Assembly (NCBI RefSeq): GCF_907164915.1
Contig: NC_061869.1
Location: 43,025,771 to 43,089,770, forward strand
Direction of reading: 5' to 3'
DNA length: 64,000 nucleotides
From: Impatiens glandulifera
Lineage: Eukaryota; Streptophyta; Magnoliopsida; Ericales; Balsaminaceae
Position 1 is the stretch's first letter. Each line of letters opens with the position of its first letter. The notes under the pieces are model-generated. The model had not been told where the DNA came from. It ran no database searches and was given only the letters and a program-made list of their open reading frames with translations. The position numbers were made by a program, and so were the translations under genes. Shown here piece by piece: positions 12,179 through 23,378 of the stretch.

Positions 12179-12350
12179 ATTTCTCCCTTTTTGATTATTT
12201 AAACTAAATATTCAAAACATGGTAATTTTATAATTGTTGGCTAATTATCCTAACTTAATTAGTTACCTTAATCTAACAATTTTTCCCATGATTGTTTAGA
12301 ATATATTATCAAAGCCCATTATTTGTTTCTTAGCAATTTCTCTCTTTTTG
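12179..12350 (-). promoter_or_regulatory. Repeated polypurine tracts of element A
   Basis: On the minus strand AAAAAGGGAGAAAT abuts the LTR start (12,179-12,193). Related tracts follow at about 12,287 (decayed) and 12,333-12,350 (AAAAAGAGAGAAAT). Each is bordered by an LTR-start-like TGTTA or TGCTA. The tract primes plus-strand DNA synthesis. Confidence 0.75.
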
Positions 12351-12591
12351 ATTGTTTTAATTTAAAAGCTATCAAAACTAGAAATTGATCAAGACATAAT
12401 AAACATGCATCAATTTACTTTCTTGTTTGATAACCGAAACAGGGAATGCAGTTAGTAAAAAAAACCCAATGTTCAACAAAAGCGTTTTGATGTGTATATA
12501 GTTGAAAGACATAGAACGGAAAAGCACAAAATGAAAAGAGAGTTTTAACGTCTCCCTCTTGTAATTCTCTTGATGATGTCTTCTCTTAGCC

Positions 12592-12951
12592 CTAACATAA
12601 AAGTGTTTCTAGGTTGGCCCTCGGTGTCACATCCACGACCTCTTCCCCTTGATGGAGCAGGAGCATTGTCCAAAGAAGAACCGTCACATGAACATAGCCT
12701 TCGTTTGGATCGAGAGATTTGGTTTTCATCATGTCTTCATCAACCTCAGTTTGTTTGGAAGCCTTAGCGGCTGCATTTTTTTCATCTTGAAGGCGTCGAG
12801 CAACCGCCTCGTCCTCTCTTAGTTTTTCAGCATTTGTGGCATTGTATGATCTATCCATCTCCATTACTTGTGACGCGAGTTCCAAAAAGTCTTTAAAAGA
12901 GGGAAAATGGCGCCATTTTGAAAATAATATATTTCCAAGAAATATATTCAT
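12592..12951 (-). pseudogene. Relic of accessory ORF4 (coiled-coil part), element A
   Basis: The open minus-strand segment contains a charged helix (about residues 27-70) with SQVMEMDRSYNATNAEKLRE and RRLQDEKNAAAKASKQTE. It closely matches the corresponding segment of element B (32,875-33,093: SSQIMEMEKSQNAANEEKHR) and more loosely the Arg/Glu-rich tail of ORF4 in element C (56,660-56,770). The N-terminal domain of ORF4 is gone; the helix joins directly to non-coding sequence near 12,890. The function of the family is unknown to me. It sits between ORF3 and the 3' LTR, the position of env-like genes in some Sireviruses. Confidence 0.6.
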
Positions 12952-13149
12952 TATGTTTTAAATATTTAATCATTAATATCCTATGACAGTCATAAAAGAA
13001 ATAAATCAGAATTATATATATATAAATCCAAATATTACTTAGTAGCAAAGAAATTCACAATTATAATTAAATAACCGGTTCACAAATTCAAAATAACCGA
13101 TTAACATCAAGAACATTTTCCGAATCCTTACTTGACAGACTTAGAAAAT

Positions 13150-13915
13150 AAATCTAGTGACTTGGAGACCCTATAAGTATTTCTTTCTTAACTTTTGCTT
13201 TTTCTATCATAGTTATGTAGGCATGGACTTTTTTTTTGTTCAAAATCTGGGAAGTTATTGGATCGTAATCGGGTCCGATATAAGCATCGATACGGAATAA
13301 GAAGATGCCAAGTTGAGGGATATAACATGTTAGAATTTTTGGAGAAGAAATCATTCTCTTCTAGTTGTCAAAAATGACTTTTGACTAGTTGACCGGAATG
13401 CCTCTGGTTATGGAAACCATCATTTCGAAGATCTTCTTGAAGTAAATGTGTGTGAAGTCTTTTTCAAGAATAGACTTGGCAATGATGTCGTTGAGGATTT
13501 GGAATTCAGTTTTTATAGAGGATTAAACCCCATGGATTTCAACACGGGTGGAATTCAGTTTTCATAGAGGATTAAACCCCATGAGAATATGAGTGACATT
13601 TCATGTATAATGTCATTTGGAGAAGGAAGAAATTCGAAAACCCTTCCGTAGGAGATCGAATGAATGTGAAAGGTCTTCTTCGGAGAAGGATAATTCTTTT
13701 CCTTCTATTTCTGACATGATAATTGAATCATCAATTACACTTCTATTTTCAAAGAATTCAAAAACTGCATCTTTGATGAAAATTAAACCTCCGAGAAATT
13801 TTCTCAAGCCTGAGTTTTCTATAGATTTGAACATGGAAGAGATTTCTTCATTTTTGATGGATAAGACAAAATCAAAATCTATGATCCAGGTTTTGCGAGC
13901 AAAATCCGAATTCAT
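13150..13915 (-). pseudogene. Relic of accessory ORF3, element A
   Basis: The start is at 13,915 on the minus strand. The first 100 residues are open and contain IDFDFVLSIKNEEISSMFKS, NSGLRKFLGG and GKELSFSEEDLSHSF, matching ORF3 of elements B (39,988) and C (55,096) position by position. The C-terminal part reappears at 13,154-13,354 (IPQLGIFLFRIDAYIGPDYD) after frameshifts. Length and order agree with the 253-residue ORF3 of C. I do not know its function. Three related but separately decayed copies argue that it was a maintained gene. Confidence 0.7.
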
Positions 13916-14580
13916 TTCTTTGATATTGATGAAGAGAGGACTTATATATGAGGAATGAGTCTTAGATTGTAAGAGGAAGATAGAACTTAGTATTACTTGA
14001 AGGAATTATGAGACGCTTCAGATGTGTGGGTTACTCTTAATAAAAGCATCAATAAATAGGAGGGGGTTATTTAAGGTTCATTTTAAAGTCTATTGGGCAA
14101 AGGAAAGTCACTGTTACAAGTATGTTAGTCATCTTTTTGAAGGTTGAGAGACACAAGTCTTTTTAAACTTAGTTTGATTTTCGAGGGAATATATTCAGAC
14201 AAATAATAACAAAACTGGACAGCTGTCCCATTTTGATTCGAATATAAAACTACCAAAAATTTTATGCAAATAACCGAAGTGACTATCTGCAAGTCATGTA
14301 TGTAAGGGGTTGGTTATTTAAGTTTGAAGAAAAACCGCTTCCGCTAAAAGCGAAAATTTAAATGAGAGATATTTTTCAGCTTATAAATAACCGATTGGCT
14401 TAATTTCCAATTTTCATAAGATATTCAGTTTTATCTATAGTTATCTCGCTAGAGTGATCTAGTCGATTTCAAAAGGAGAAAACCGTCCGGTTTTATTTTT
14501 CTGAAAAATTCATCAATTTATTTACCCTCTAAAATTATGCAAACAAGTGTTTTATGAATTCATGCAATGAAAATATCTTT

Positions 14581-14738
14581 GAGAAGTGAAGAATTCTCCC
14601 TAAATTTATGCGCGGTCTTTTTTTGAAAATGCATCCAATAAAACCATTTTTGAGAAGAAGGGGCTTCTCCCTCAATTCATGCACGGGTTTTAAGAAAGCA
14701 TATGTAATAAAAACATTTCGAGAAAGAGGGAGGTTCTC
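14581..14738 (-). repeat. Three GAGAA/TTCTC hairpins downstream of pol, element A
   Basis: About 70 bases apart, at 14,581-14,598, 14,652-14,669 and 14,720-14,738, lie inverted repeats with GAGAA(G) and (C)TTCTC arms. Each is followed on the minus strand by a run like CATAAATTTAGGGAGAA. Element B has one such hairpin (40,665-40,682) and element C one (54,431-54,448), each just after the pol stop. Confidence 0.65.
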
Positions 14739-14767
14739 CCTAAGTGCATGCCGCATTTTAGAAAAGT

Positions 14768-17700
14768 TTAATTAATGTCTGCACGACCCAAAATATTTCT
14801 AAAGTAAGAAAACTTAGTCTCTTGGAGTGACTTAGTGAATATATCAGCCACTTGTTGATCGGTTGAAACATATTCCAGCCGGATATGCTTCTGCGCCACA
14901 TGATCTCGGATGAGGTGGTGCCTGATGTCTATATGCTTGGTTCTTAAGTGCAACACCGGATTGTAGGTTATGGAATTGGCTCTAGTGTTGTCATAGAAAA
15001 TTGAAGATTCCTAAGCCTAAAAACCGAAATTTTTTAATTGTTCTTGGATCCACAGAAGCTGAGCACAACAACTTCCAGCGGTAAGATACTCTGCTTCAGC
15101 CGTTGATGTTGCAATGGAGGTCTTCTTCTTGCTATACTAGGAGACAAGGCGATCACCAAGGAATTGACATGTTCCACTTGTGATCTTCCTGTCCACCTTA
15201 CATCTTGCATAATCTGCATCAGAGTAGCTTATCAAATTAGAACTTGAATCTTTCGGATACCATATTCCCACATTTTGAGTTCCTTTAAGATATTTTAAAA
15301 TTCTTTTAGAAGCTACATAATGAGATTGTTTAGGATTAGCCTGAAATCTCCCATAAACACCAACAACGAAGAGAATGTCTGGTCTGCTTGCTATTAGATA
15401 GAACAAAGAACCGATGATCCCACGATAGGTAGTGATGCCAACACTTTGACCATCTTCATCTTTATCAAGCTTGATCGAGGAACTCATAGGTGTTGAGGCA
15501 GCATAACAGCTCTACATGTCGAACTTCTTCAACAACTCCTTTGTGTACTTGGCTTGATTAATGAAGGTGCGAACTTATAGGCCTAAGAAGAAACTTAGTT
15601 CCCCATCATGCTCATCTCAAACTTATCTGTCATCGTCTTAGAAAACCTCTCACAAAGTTTGGGGTTAGTTGACCCAAAGATAATGTCATCAACATATATT
15701 TGAACAAATAAAATATGAGAGTCTTTTTCAAATTTGAGCAATATTTTTGTCAACAGATCCTATAGTATAATCATGATAAAATAGAAACTTAGTAAAAGTA
15801 TCATACCATATTCTAAGAGCTTGTTTAAGACCATAAAGTGCTTTATCCAATCTAAAAACATGACTTATAAAGACAGGGTTTTAAAAACTGGGAGGTTGCT
15901 TAACATAGACCTCATCATTAATAATTTCGTTAAGAAAGTCACTCTTAACGTCCATTTGAAAAACCTTGAAATTTTTGAAAGCAGCAAATGCTACAAAAAT
16001 TTGGATTGCCTCAAGTCTAGCGACATGAAAAAATGACTCCTCGAAGTCAATTCCTTCCTCCTGTTTATATCCTTGGGTCACTAATCTAGCCTTGTTCCTC
16101 GTGACCAAACCATCTTCATTTAATTTGTTTCGAAAGACTCATCTAGTTCCAATAACAGATTGATTAGCTTGTCTTGGAACTAGATGCCATAAATTGTTTC
16201 TTTATAATTGGTTTAGTTCCTTTTGCATTGCAAGGATCCAATCTGGATCAAATAGTGCTTCATCAACCTTCTTAGGTTTAATCTGTGAGATGAAAGAAGA
16301 GTTTGTAAATTCATCTAATGATTGATGTCTGGTCCTAAGAGGGGTAGAGGGGTCACCTATAATTAGCTTAAGAAGATTATTTCTGTTCCATTTGATGTTT
16401 GGTCCCGACACATTTTCTGACCAACCAGTTATTTGATCAAGATTTGATAAACCAGTTGGTTGATAAAGTTCTAACAGACCAATTTGCTCATAGTTATCTA
16501 AACTTTCAATAGCCTGTTGAGTTGCAGTTTGATCTTGTTGAATTTCAACATTATCATCCGTCTGGTCAGAAGTAATGTTTCAGAAGACCTGAACTTCATG
16601 TTCGCTATCAGATTAGAGGTTGACGTCCTCCATCCCGTTAGACAAATCAATGGATATAGAGGTGTTACTTTTGACAAATTCATCAAACACGACATGGGAT
16701 GATTCTTCAATAGTTACAGATCGATTATTATATACTCTATAAGATTTACTAACTACATAATATCCTAACATAATGCCAACATAAGATTTGGCATCAATAA
16801 TAGTCAAATGATTTTTACCATTATTATGAATGTAACACTTACATCTAAAGATACTAAAATATTTAAAATTAGAAACTTACCATGGTAAATTTCATAAGGC
16901 GTTTTGTTTAAATCTTTTATTTATCATTGACCAATTTTGAGTATGATATGCTGTGTTGATAGCTTCTGCCCAAAGCTTTTGAGCCACTCCAGATTCAGCT
17001 ATCATAGATCTAGTCGCTTCTTTAAGGGTTCTTTTCAGCTAAGCCATTTTGCTGAGGAGTTCTGGCACTAGAAAAATCGTGTATAATACCAAATTCCTCA
17101 ATATAACATGAAAGAGTCTTATTAGTGAACTCAGTATCCCTATCACTTCTAATTTTATTTACACTTACCAATTTTTCATTTTGCACTCTTTTAAGCATTT
17201 TAATTAAATTAGGTGTGACTTTATATTTAGAGATTAAGAAAATAACCCAAGTAAACCTAGAGTATTCATCAATAATTACTAAGGTATATTCCATGTCTCC
17301 TAAACTGGTTACCTTAACTGGACTGAAGAGATCCATATGTAAGAGTTCTAAGTATCTTTCAGATTGAATGCTACCTTTACTTTTAAAAGATGACTTGATC
17401 TGTTTACCCATTTGGCAAGGAAAACAAATTTTATCTTTACAAAACTTCAAGTTAGGGATACCTTAAACTAGCTCTTTAAAACAAATAGAGTAAATAGTCT
17501 TAAAGTTTAAGTGGTTAAGTCTTTTATGCCAAAGACAGTTTTGATCATTCTTAGATATCATGCAAATAGAATTAGGTGACTTATTTTTCCAGTTAACCTT
17601 ATAAATGTTGCCTATCATATGCCCTCTCAACAGAGTACTTCTTTGTTTATCTTTAACTAAGCATGCTTGCTTATAAAATTCTACAGTATATCCTATATCA

Positions 17701-17780
17701 CACATTTAACTTAAGTTAAGTAGGTTATAGCACAATTTTTCAACAAGTAGCACATTATTTATAGTGAGGTTACCATGGAC
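14768..17780 (-). pseudogene. Copia pol relic of element A (integrase, RT, RNase H)
   Basis: On the minus strand the order is GAG-pre-integrase (17,463-17,705, [12 protein letters not shown]), integrase core (17,022-17,450, [28 protein letters not shown]), the linker with [14 protein letters not shown] (16,202-16,411), reverse transcriptase (15,881-16,108, [13 protein letters not shown]) and RNase H (14,768-15,487, [32 protein letters not shown]). This is the copia order, integrase before RT. The integrase SDRG motif reads SDRD and many stops and frameshifts break the frame. Protease and gag are absent: the sequence begins inside the spacer after protease, next to the primer-binding site. Confidence 0.85.
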
Positions 17781-17803
17781 AATCTTATCTTTGTCAGGTT
17801 ATA

Positions 17804-17815
17804 GCTCTGATACCA
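17804..17815 (-). promoter_or_regulatory. Primer-binding site of element A
   Basis: The minus strand reads TGGTATCAGAGC, a perfect match to the initiator-Met tRNA site, separated from the LTR by CT. Confidence 0.9.
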
Positions 17816-17817
17816 CT

Positions 17818-19411
17818 TATTAGGATCGGGATCAACGATAGAGACGGGGTCTACTTACGTTGAACGCTTATACACACTTCGTTTGATATTAACTCTGTTA
17901 GAAGTTAATATTCATTTATATTCTACGCAAGTCGTCAAAAACTCTTAAATGGAGTGAAGTGCGGAAGTGTTTATTTCGACTTGAAGCAATACAATAGGAT
18001 TAGGATGATGTTATAAAAAAGAACATAAGATATCAAAGATGTTTATGGATGTTCGGAGTAAAAACTCCTACGTCGCCCCTTCTTCTCAACATTGAGAAGG
18101 ATATCCACTAGAAGATTTGGTTAAATACAACACTTGTACAAACCCAGTCGAACAACTAAGACTTATTTACTGCCTATTTTCGAACTCCTAGCACACTCAC
18201 TCTGTTGAGCAGAAACATATTATGTCAACTTACAATGCCAACCAATTCACACAGAATAGCTAGTTTGTAATACACTTTTAACACTCTAACACACTTGAAG
18301 GCTTGTGGAACTTTAAGTGCTTGAGAGAGTTATGAATAACAATTGATAGTTCGAGAATTCGTAAAGCTTGTTGTCTTACAGGTCAGATCAAATATGTTTA
18401 AGCAAGTTGTCCTTGGTCTTCTTAAGTAGGTATATGTCAACAGACATATTTGCTACTCAATGAATATATCTTCTTCATGAGAAATCTATCTTAATCTTGA
18501 TTGGTTGAGTTTCAGAAAAGTACCTTAGGAGGATCCTCTTTGATCTTGTCTTTACTTGGATTATAATAATCTAAGATGTTCATTAATGGGATTATCATAT
18601 TTGAGGAGCGTACATCTCAGAAATTTTGATTTCTCTATGTTTCTTTTAACATACCTGTACTGCAACGAAAATGACTTCATCAGTCTTTGCACAATTGTGG
18701 AAATAAATACTGGAGACATGTAAAGTTGTATCATGATAATTTCAGAAGCGTTCTCATGTAGCACCGAAATTGTAAAATACCGGACACACTCCAATGTTGC
18801 ACCGATTTCATTTAAAACCCGATTTCAATAAAATACCGGACGCGTTTCTTATATAACCGAAGTTATATAATACCGAGAGATAAAACCGGACTCGTGCTTA
18901 CAAGAGAAAAAATACCGAATTTATAAACTAACGGATACGCTTTAGTAAAATACCGAACTCTAAACTACCAGATAGTTTTGTAAAATGCCAAACTCATATA
19001 AAACTAGGTACTTGTTTGTAAAATACTGATTTTTACAAACTACCGGAAGCGCATATTATATAAAATATTATATAATACCGGACGTGTCTTCACAAAATGT
19101 CAATCTTGTAAAATACCGGTTATGTCTTCACAGAATTCCGATCTTGTACAATATAGGTTACGTTTTCACAGAATTCCGATCTTGTACAATACTATCTACG
19201 TGTTTGGAGAATGTCGATCTTGCAAACTACCGTAAACGCCTATTATATAAAACCGAATAGTAATACCGAACGCGTTCAATAAATAGTCGATGTGCAAAAT
19301 GCCAAACAACTTCTTCTTTTTGGTTTTCTTTAATCTGCATATAATTAAATTAACTCAATTAAGTTCTTATTTATATACTAATAGTTAATTAATAGTAATT
19401 GTTGATTAACT
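17818..19411 (-). repeat. 5' LTR of element A
   Basis: About 1,594 bp. It begins TATTAGGATC (terminal TG changed to TA). The hairpin CTTCTCA/TGAGAAG is at 18,082-18,099. The U3 repeats on AAATACCGG run from about 18,750 to 19,310. It ends GATTAACT against ATATT; compared with the other LTR about 12 bases (TTTTGACTTAACA region) are missing, probably by deletion between TTAAC repeats. Confidence 0.8.
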
Positions 19412-19416
19412 ATATT

Positions 19417-21030
19417 AATAAAGGGATAGAATATTGTGATATATAATAATGTTGTTTTTATTTTTATTGCATAAATTAAAGATATAAATAAAAAAATATT
19501 TTGTCAAAAAGTTATTGTCGGTCGTGGTTGGCGACGAACAATCCCATTGTTGCTCAAGAGCAATAGAGCCTAGGAAAAACAAGTATTTTTCAAGCGTTAG
19601 GTTAAGGGCTAGGAAAATCGTTTAGTCAATCGCATGTTCATCGAGCTTATGGCTAAGGAATCCATGTTTGTTTGATCCAAGGATAGTTCATGTGAAGTCC
19701 ATGGTTCAATGGCTTTGTTATGGTTCAGCCTAGGGCTAGTCCAATAGTTTAGGATTCGATCTAGGCACGGTATGGGCTTTAGGATGGGGGGGGGTTTAGG
19801 ATTGGGGTCTAGGCTTAATGCTATCTTTCAATGGTTTAGGCTCAAAGTTCAATTTAGGGTTCGAACAAGGTATGTTCTTTTGAGTAAGGATGTGTGAACA
19901 ATTCTTTGTTCAGTCAAGTAACCTTGGTCTTAGTTCACTTGGGTCGGCCTTAGGAATAAACAAACTAGATGAGTGCCTAATCCACATGTCCATCTACATG
20001 CATGGGGAGCAATTTCTTCACAACATCATTCTCCTCGACGCATCAAAGCAATAAAGCTTGGTTATAGGAAATTTCCAAGACTACCTTAGGTTTGTAAGGG
20101 GAGAAGTAATGGTTCAACCAAACTAATTAAATAACCTACCAAAATCACCAAGTTGAACCAAGGAACAATCTTGTATGGGTCGGGAGCCATCATTCATCGT
20201 TTGTGAGACAAGAAATGCGTTGGAAGCTTAACTATGATCTAATTAGCCCATGAAGACTTCAATTTAAAATAATTTTGTTCTAAATTACACCTTGAGCATG
20301 TATGGACTATCAAAGTAATTGTATGAATATCAGCTTAAGATAGAGGAAGTTAATGACTGTCATTCATCACTTGTGAGCTTAGAAACGCACCGGAAGCCCA
20401 ACTACCTCGGGTGTAATTGCTAGAACGTCAACCGCGAGAAGTGAAGTTATAGTACATTAAACGACACAAGACATCTACCAAAATTACGACACGAAACAGG
20501 GTACCAAACAGAAGAAATTGTTGCTTGTCAATATTTTTGTGGGAGTCTATAGCATCCTAGGTAGTCTCTATTTATATTTAAAAGAGCGATTTTAAAATTC
20601 CCACTAGGCTCCTCTATTTAAGTCATGTTTGTCTTAGATGTTAGAGTTTAGTTATTTTGAGTATTTAAAAGAAAATAGAGCACCCAAGAGAAGTGGAGGA
20701 AGAAACCTACATTGACATCGAGCTTGCTTTGTCGGACTCATAGAGCCTTAGCTAGACCTAGGAAACACGTTCTAGAACCATTGAAAGATATTCTAAGAGT
20801 CTTAGAAGTGTTCTTGACCATTTATAAGTCCTTTATCCAATTGTAATTCAATTCCATATAAATTTGATTACTCTATCTCTTTCTTGATTCTTTCTTAATT
20901 TAAGTTGTTTTTAGGTCGTAATTTGTTGTTATTACTCCATGATGATCAGTTTTGGAGTAGTTTAAATTAGTTGGTTGATTAATCATTGTTGAAATTAGAT
21001 AATACATTTTGAAAAAAGTTTCTAATCAAT
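19417..21030. other. No gene recognised; one imperfect 170-bp duplication
   Basis: Low coding potential throughout. A phrase like CATTCATCACTTGTGAGC followed by GAAACGCACCGGAAGC occurs twice, near 20,190 and 20,361, which suggests decayed repeat sequence. No LTR edge, terminal repeat or domain was found. Confidence 0.4.
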
Positions 21031-21044
21031 AGTAGAAAATAGTA

Positions 21045-21545
21045 GAAAAGGGTCGTCTGTAACGAATTTTAGTATAGGGAGGTTACAGTTAATAGATATT
21101 AGTAGCGACCTTATAAAGTCGTTACTAATATATAGTATCTGTAACGATTTGGTAAGTCCATTACTAATAATAAATATCAGCAACGACTCTTTAAAAAGTC
21201 GTTACTAATACCATGTTTTTCTTTTTGTTTTTTGAAACAATGGTGTCTATAATGGTATATTAAAGAGTCATTACTGATAATAAAGTAATTTACTATAACG
21301 AGTCTATGAAAAACCATTATTCATACCATGGTTTTTTCTTCATTTTTCGAAACAAGTGTCTCTGTAATGGTTTTTCAAAGAGTGGTTACTAATATTAAAG
21401 AAGTTTAAGTAATGACTATTTGAAAAGTCGTTACTGATATTATGGTTTACTCTTCGTTTTTCGAAATTAAGGTGTTCGTAACAATATTGGCAGAGAGTCA
21501 TTGATGATATTAAAGTAGTTTTTATAACGATAATTTGAAAACCCT
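21045..21545. repeat. CACTA subterminal repeats
   Basis: Direct and inverted copies of a motif like GTAACGACTTT and AAAGTCGTTACTAATA recur six or seven times with 60-90 base spacing, for example near 21,090-21,125, 21,185-21,215 and 21,425-21,450. In CACTA elements such subterminal repeats bind the transposition proteins. The exact outer end is degraded. Confidence 0.65.
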
Positions 21546-22079
21546 ATTTGTCAATTTAATTTCTGAAACAATAGTATATGCGCTCTTCTCTTTTCTTTTT
21601 TCTTTCTTCTTCGCTCTGCTGCTGTTCATGTGTTCTGTTGCTGCCTTGCATTGTCGTTGTCGTCCAGAGCCATTGTTTGCTCTGTTCATTCTCCGTCTAT
21701 CGTTGCTCATCACGTTAGTCTTTCTTCGATTTCACAAGATCTATATAAATTATTTTAGAAACTGATCAATCGACAATTTGACAGCTATTAAAGTAGTTTT
21801 TGAATTTGGTTATAAGTCTTTCTTCAATATAAAAGTTGTTTTTGAATTTATATATGTTAGATTATTTTCCTATGTTAATAATAGTTAGTCATTCTATATA
21901 TGTTAGATTATTATAGATTATAGGTTAGATTATTGTGATTTACTTTTTGAAATTACTAAATCATGCTTATAAATTTGATTTTAAAATTTTGAATTCCATG
22001 TTAGATTATTGGCCAGTGTATATACATGATTTTGAAAGGATATGTTTTATTTGACATATTAATATTTTATCTAGTCCCA

Positions 22080-22211
22080 ATGGAAGTTCCTAACAAAACA
22101 TGGATGACCCTACGTCGGACTGATCCAAAATATATCGAAGGGGTTGACAATTTCATAGAATTTGCGGAAAGTTCTACAGGTAGATCTTCAATTGCGTGTC
22201 CATGTGTAAAG
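22080..22211 (+). pseudogene. CACTA transposase, N-terminal part (Transpos_assoc domain), first half
   Basis: From the ATG at 22,080 the frame reads a transposase-associated domain: KTWMTLRRTDPKYIEGVDNF, then FIEFAESS and the CPC of its cysteine pair, ending at Val-Lys where element D inserted. The second half of the domain continues in the same frame at 30,198 after removal of D and one copy of its TAAAG duplication. This domain is the N-terminus of TNP2-like transposases of En/Spm elements. The open reading to the insertion point indicates the gene was readable when D landed. Confidence 0.75.
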
Positions 22212-22811
22212 TATTAGGATTGAGATCGCCAATAGGGACTAAGGTCTGACTATTGTTGAACGCTTTACACACATGCCGGTTGATAATAACCCTGTTAGTG
22301 GTTAAAATCGGTTTCTATTCTTCGCAATTTGTCACAAACTCTTGAACCGAGTTCAAGTGCGGAAGTGTTTGTTTCAACTTGAAGCAACAAATAATCGGTT
22401 TGGATGATACAAAAAGTAAAGAACACAAGACACAAGGATTGTTTATGGATGTTCTGAGTAAACTCTCATACGTCACCCCTTATTTCCGACCTCGAGAAGG
22501 ATACATTTCTCAATCTTGAGAAGAGTATTCACTGGAAGATTTGGTTTAATACAATACGCTTGTACACAACCCAGTCGAATAGGCAAGACTTAGTTGCTGT
22601 CTACCTCCGAACTCCTAGGACACACACATAACTTGTTGATAGACACTCTATTCACTTACAAAGAACTTGATACAATGATTTTCGGTATGAAGACACTCTT
22701 ACACACAAAAATATGTTAAAACAAAAGCTTGAATATATTTGTAAAGAGAGAGTATTTGATTAGCAAGGGAACCCAGATCTTCAAGTCTATTATGTTTTTC
22801 CTTTAGTCTTT

Positions 22812-23295
22812 TGTTAGGAGTTTTAATTATGGCCGAGCCTTTCAAGTTCTTTAATTCATGAAACGGGTTCTTGATGTTCGGGACTGATGATGGAATTCAA
22901 CACTCTAGCGCAGCGGACATAGAATTAGAGGTGAATTCGAGGTTAGGGAGAGAAGAGTCAAGGGGGAGGGGAGAAATATCACTAGTTTACACCTAGCGGT
23001 CCAAGAAGGGAGGAGGGCCGAGAGATAACTTAAACACCAAGTTCCAAAATATCAATTCATAGCCCCAAAAAGTGGGATGGGCATCACCATTTAAAGAGGC
23101 TGGTTTACCCAAGAGTATTCGGTTACAACAAACTTTCAAAATAATAGAATTCAGTTTCAAAAGAAATAAGAGAGAAAGTAAACAAAACAGAATTATTCCT
23201 TAAAAAACATAAACGGGCCCGTATAAACACTTGGGCCGAGAGACGGATGATTAAAATATTTTAGGACCGAGGTTTTTTATGAGCAGCCCGTAACA
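22812..23295 (-). repeat. 3' LTR of element G
   Basis: TGTTAGGAGTTTTAATTATG to CAGCCCGTAACA, 484 bp, about 98% identical to 25,409-25,893. Confidence 0.9.
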
Positions 23296-23310
23296 TTATC
23301 CCCCCTTTCG
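23296..23310 (-). promoter_or_regulatory. Polypurine tract of element G
   Basis: The minus strand reads AAAGGGGGGATAA directly before the LTR start. Confidence 0.85.
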
Positions 23311-23378
23311 AAGTTCGTCGCCCTCGACGAAAAGAACGCGGACTGGTCAGCCTCTAATATGCATCTTCAACTTCAAAA

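Larger units (their letters stand above)
8398..19411 (-). mobile_element. Copia element A (Sirevirus-like), complete ends, internally deleted, minus strand
   Basis: The two LTRs (8,398-12,178 with a nested insert, and 17,818-19,411) enclose repeated polypurine tracts, two accessory-ORF relics, pol and a primer-binding site, all on the minus strand. The flanking bases ATATT at 8,393-8,397 and 19,412-19,416 are the target duplication. The outer end of the right LTR has lost a dozen bases and its terminal CA. The primer site is followed at once by the middle of the protease-integrase spacer, so about 2 kb of gag and protease is missing. Every gene carries stops or frameshifts; the copy is dead. 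Confidence 0.85.

Noticed and set aside
20190..20420. LTR pair of an old element
   Set aside because: Two imperfect copies of a short phrase are present, but no TG/CA ends, primer site, tract or genes were found.
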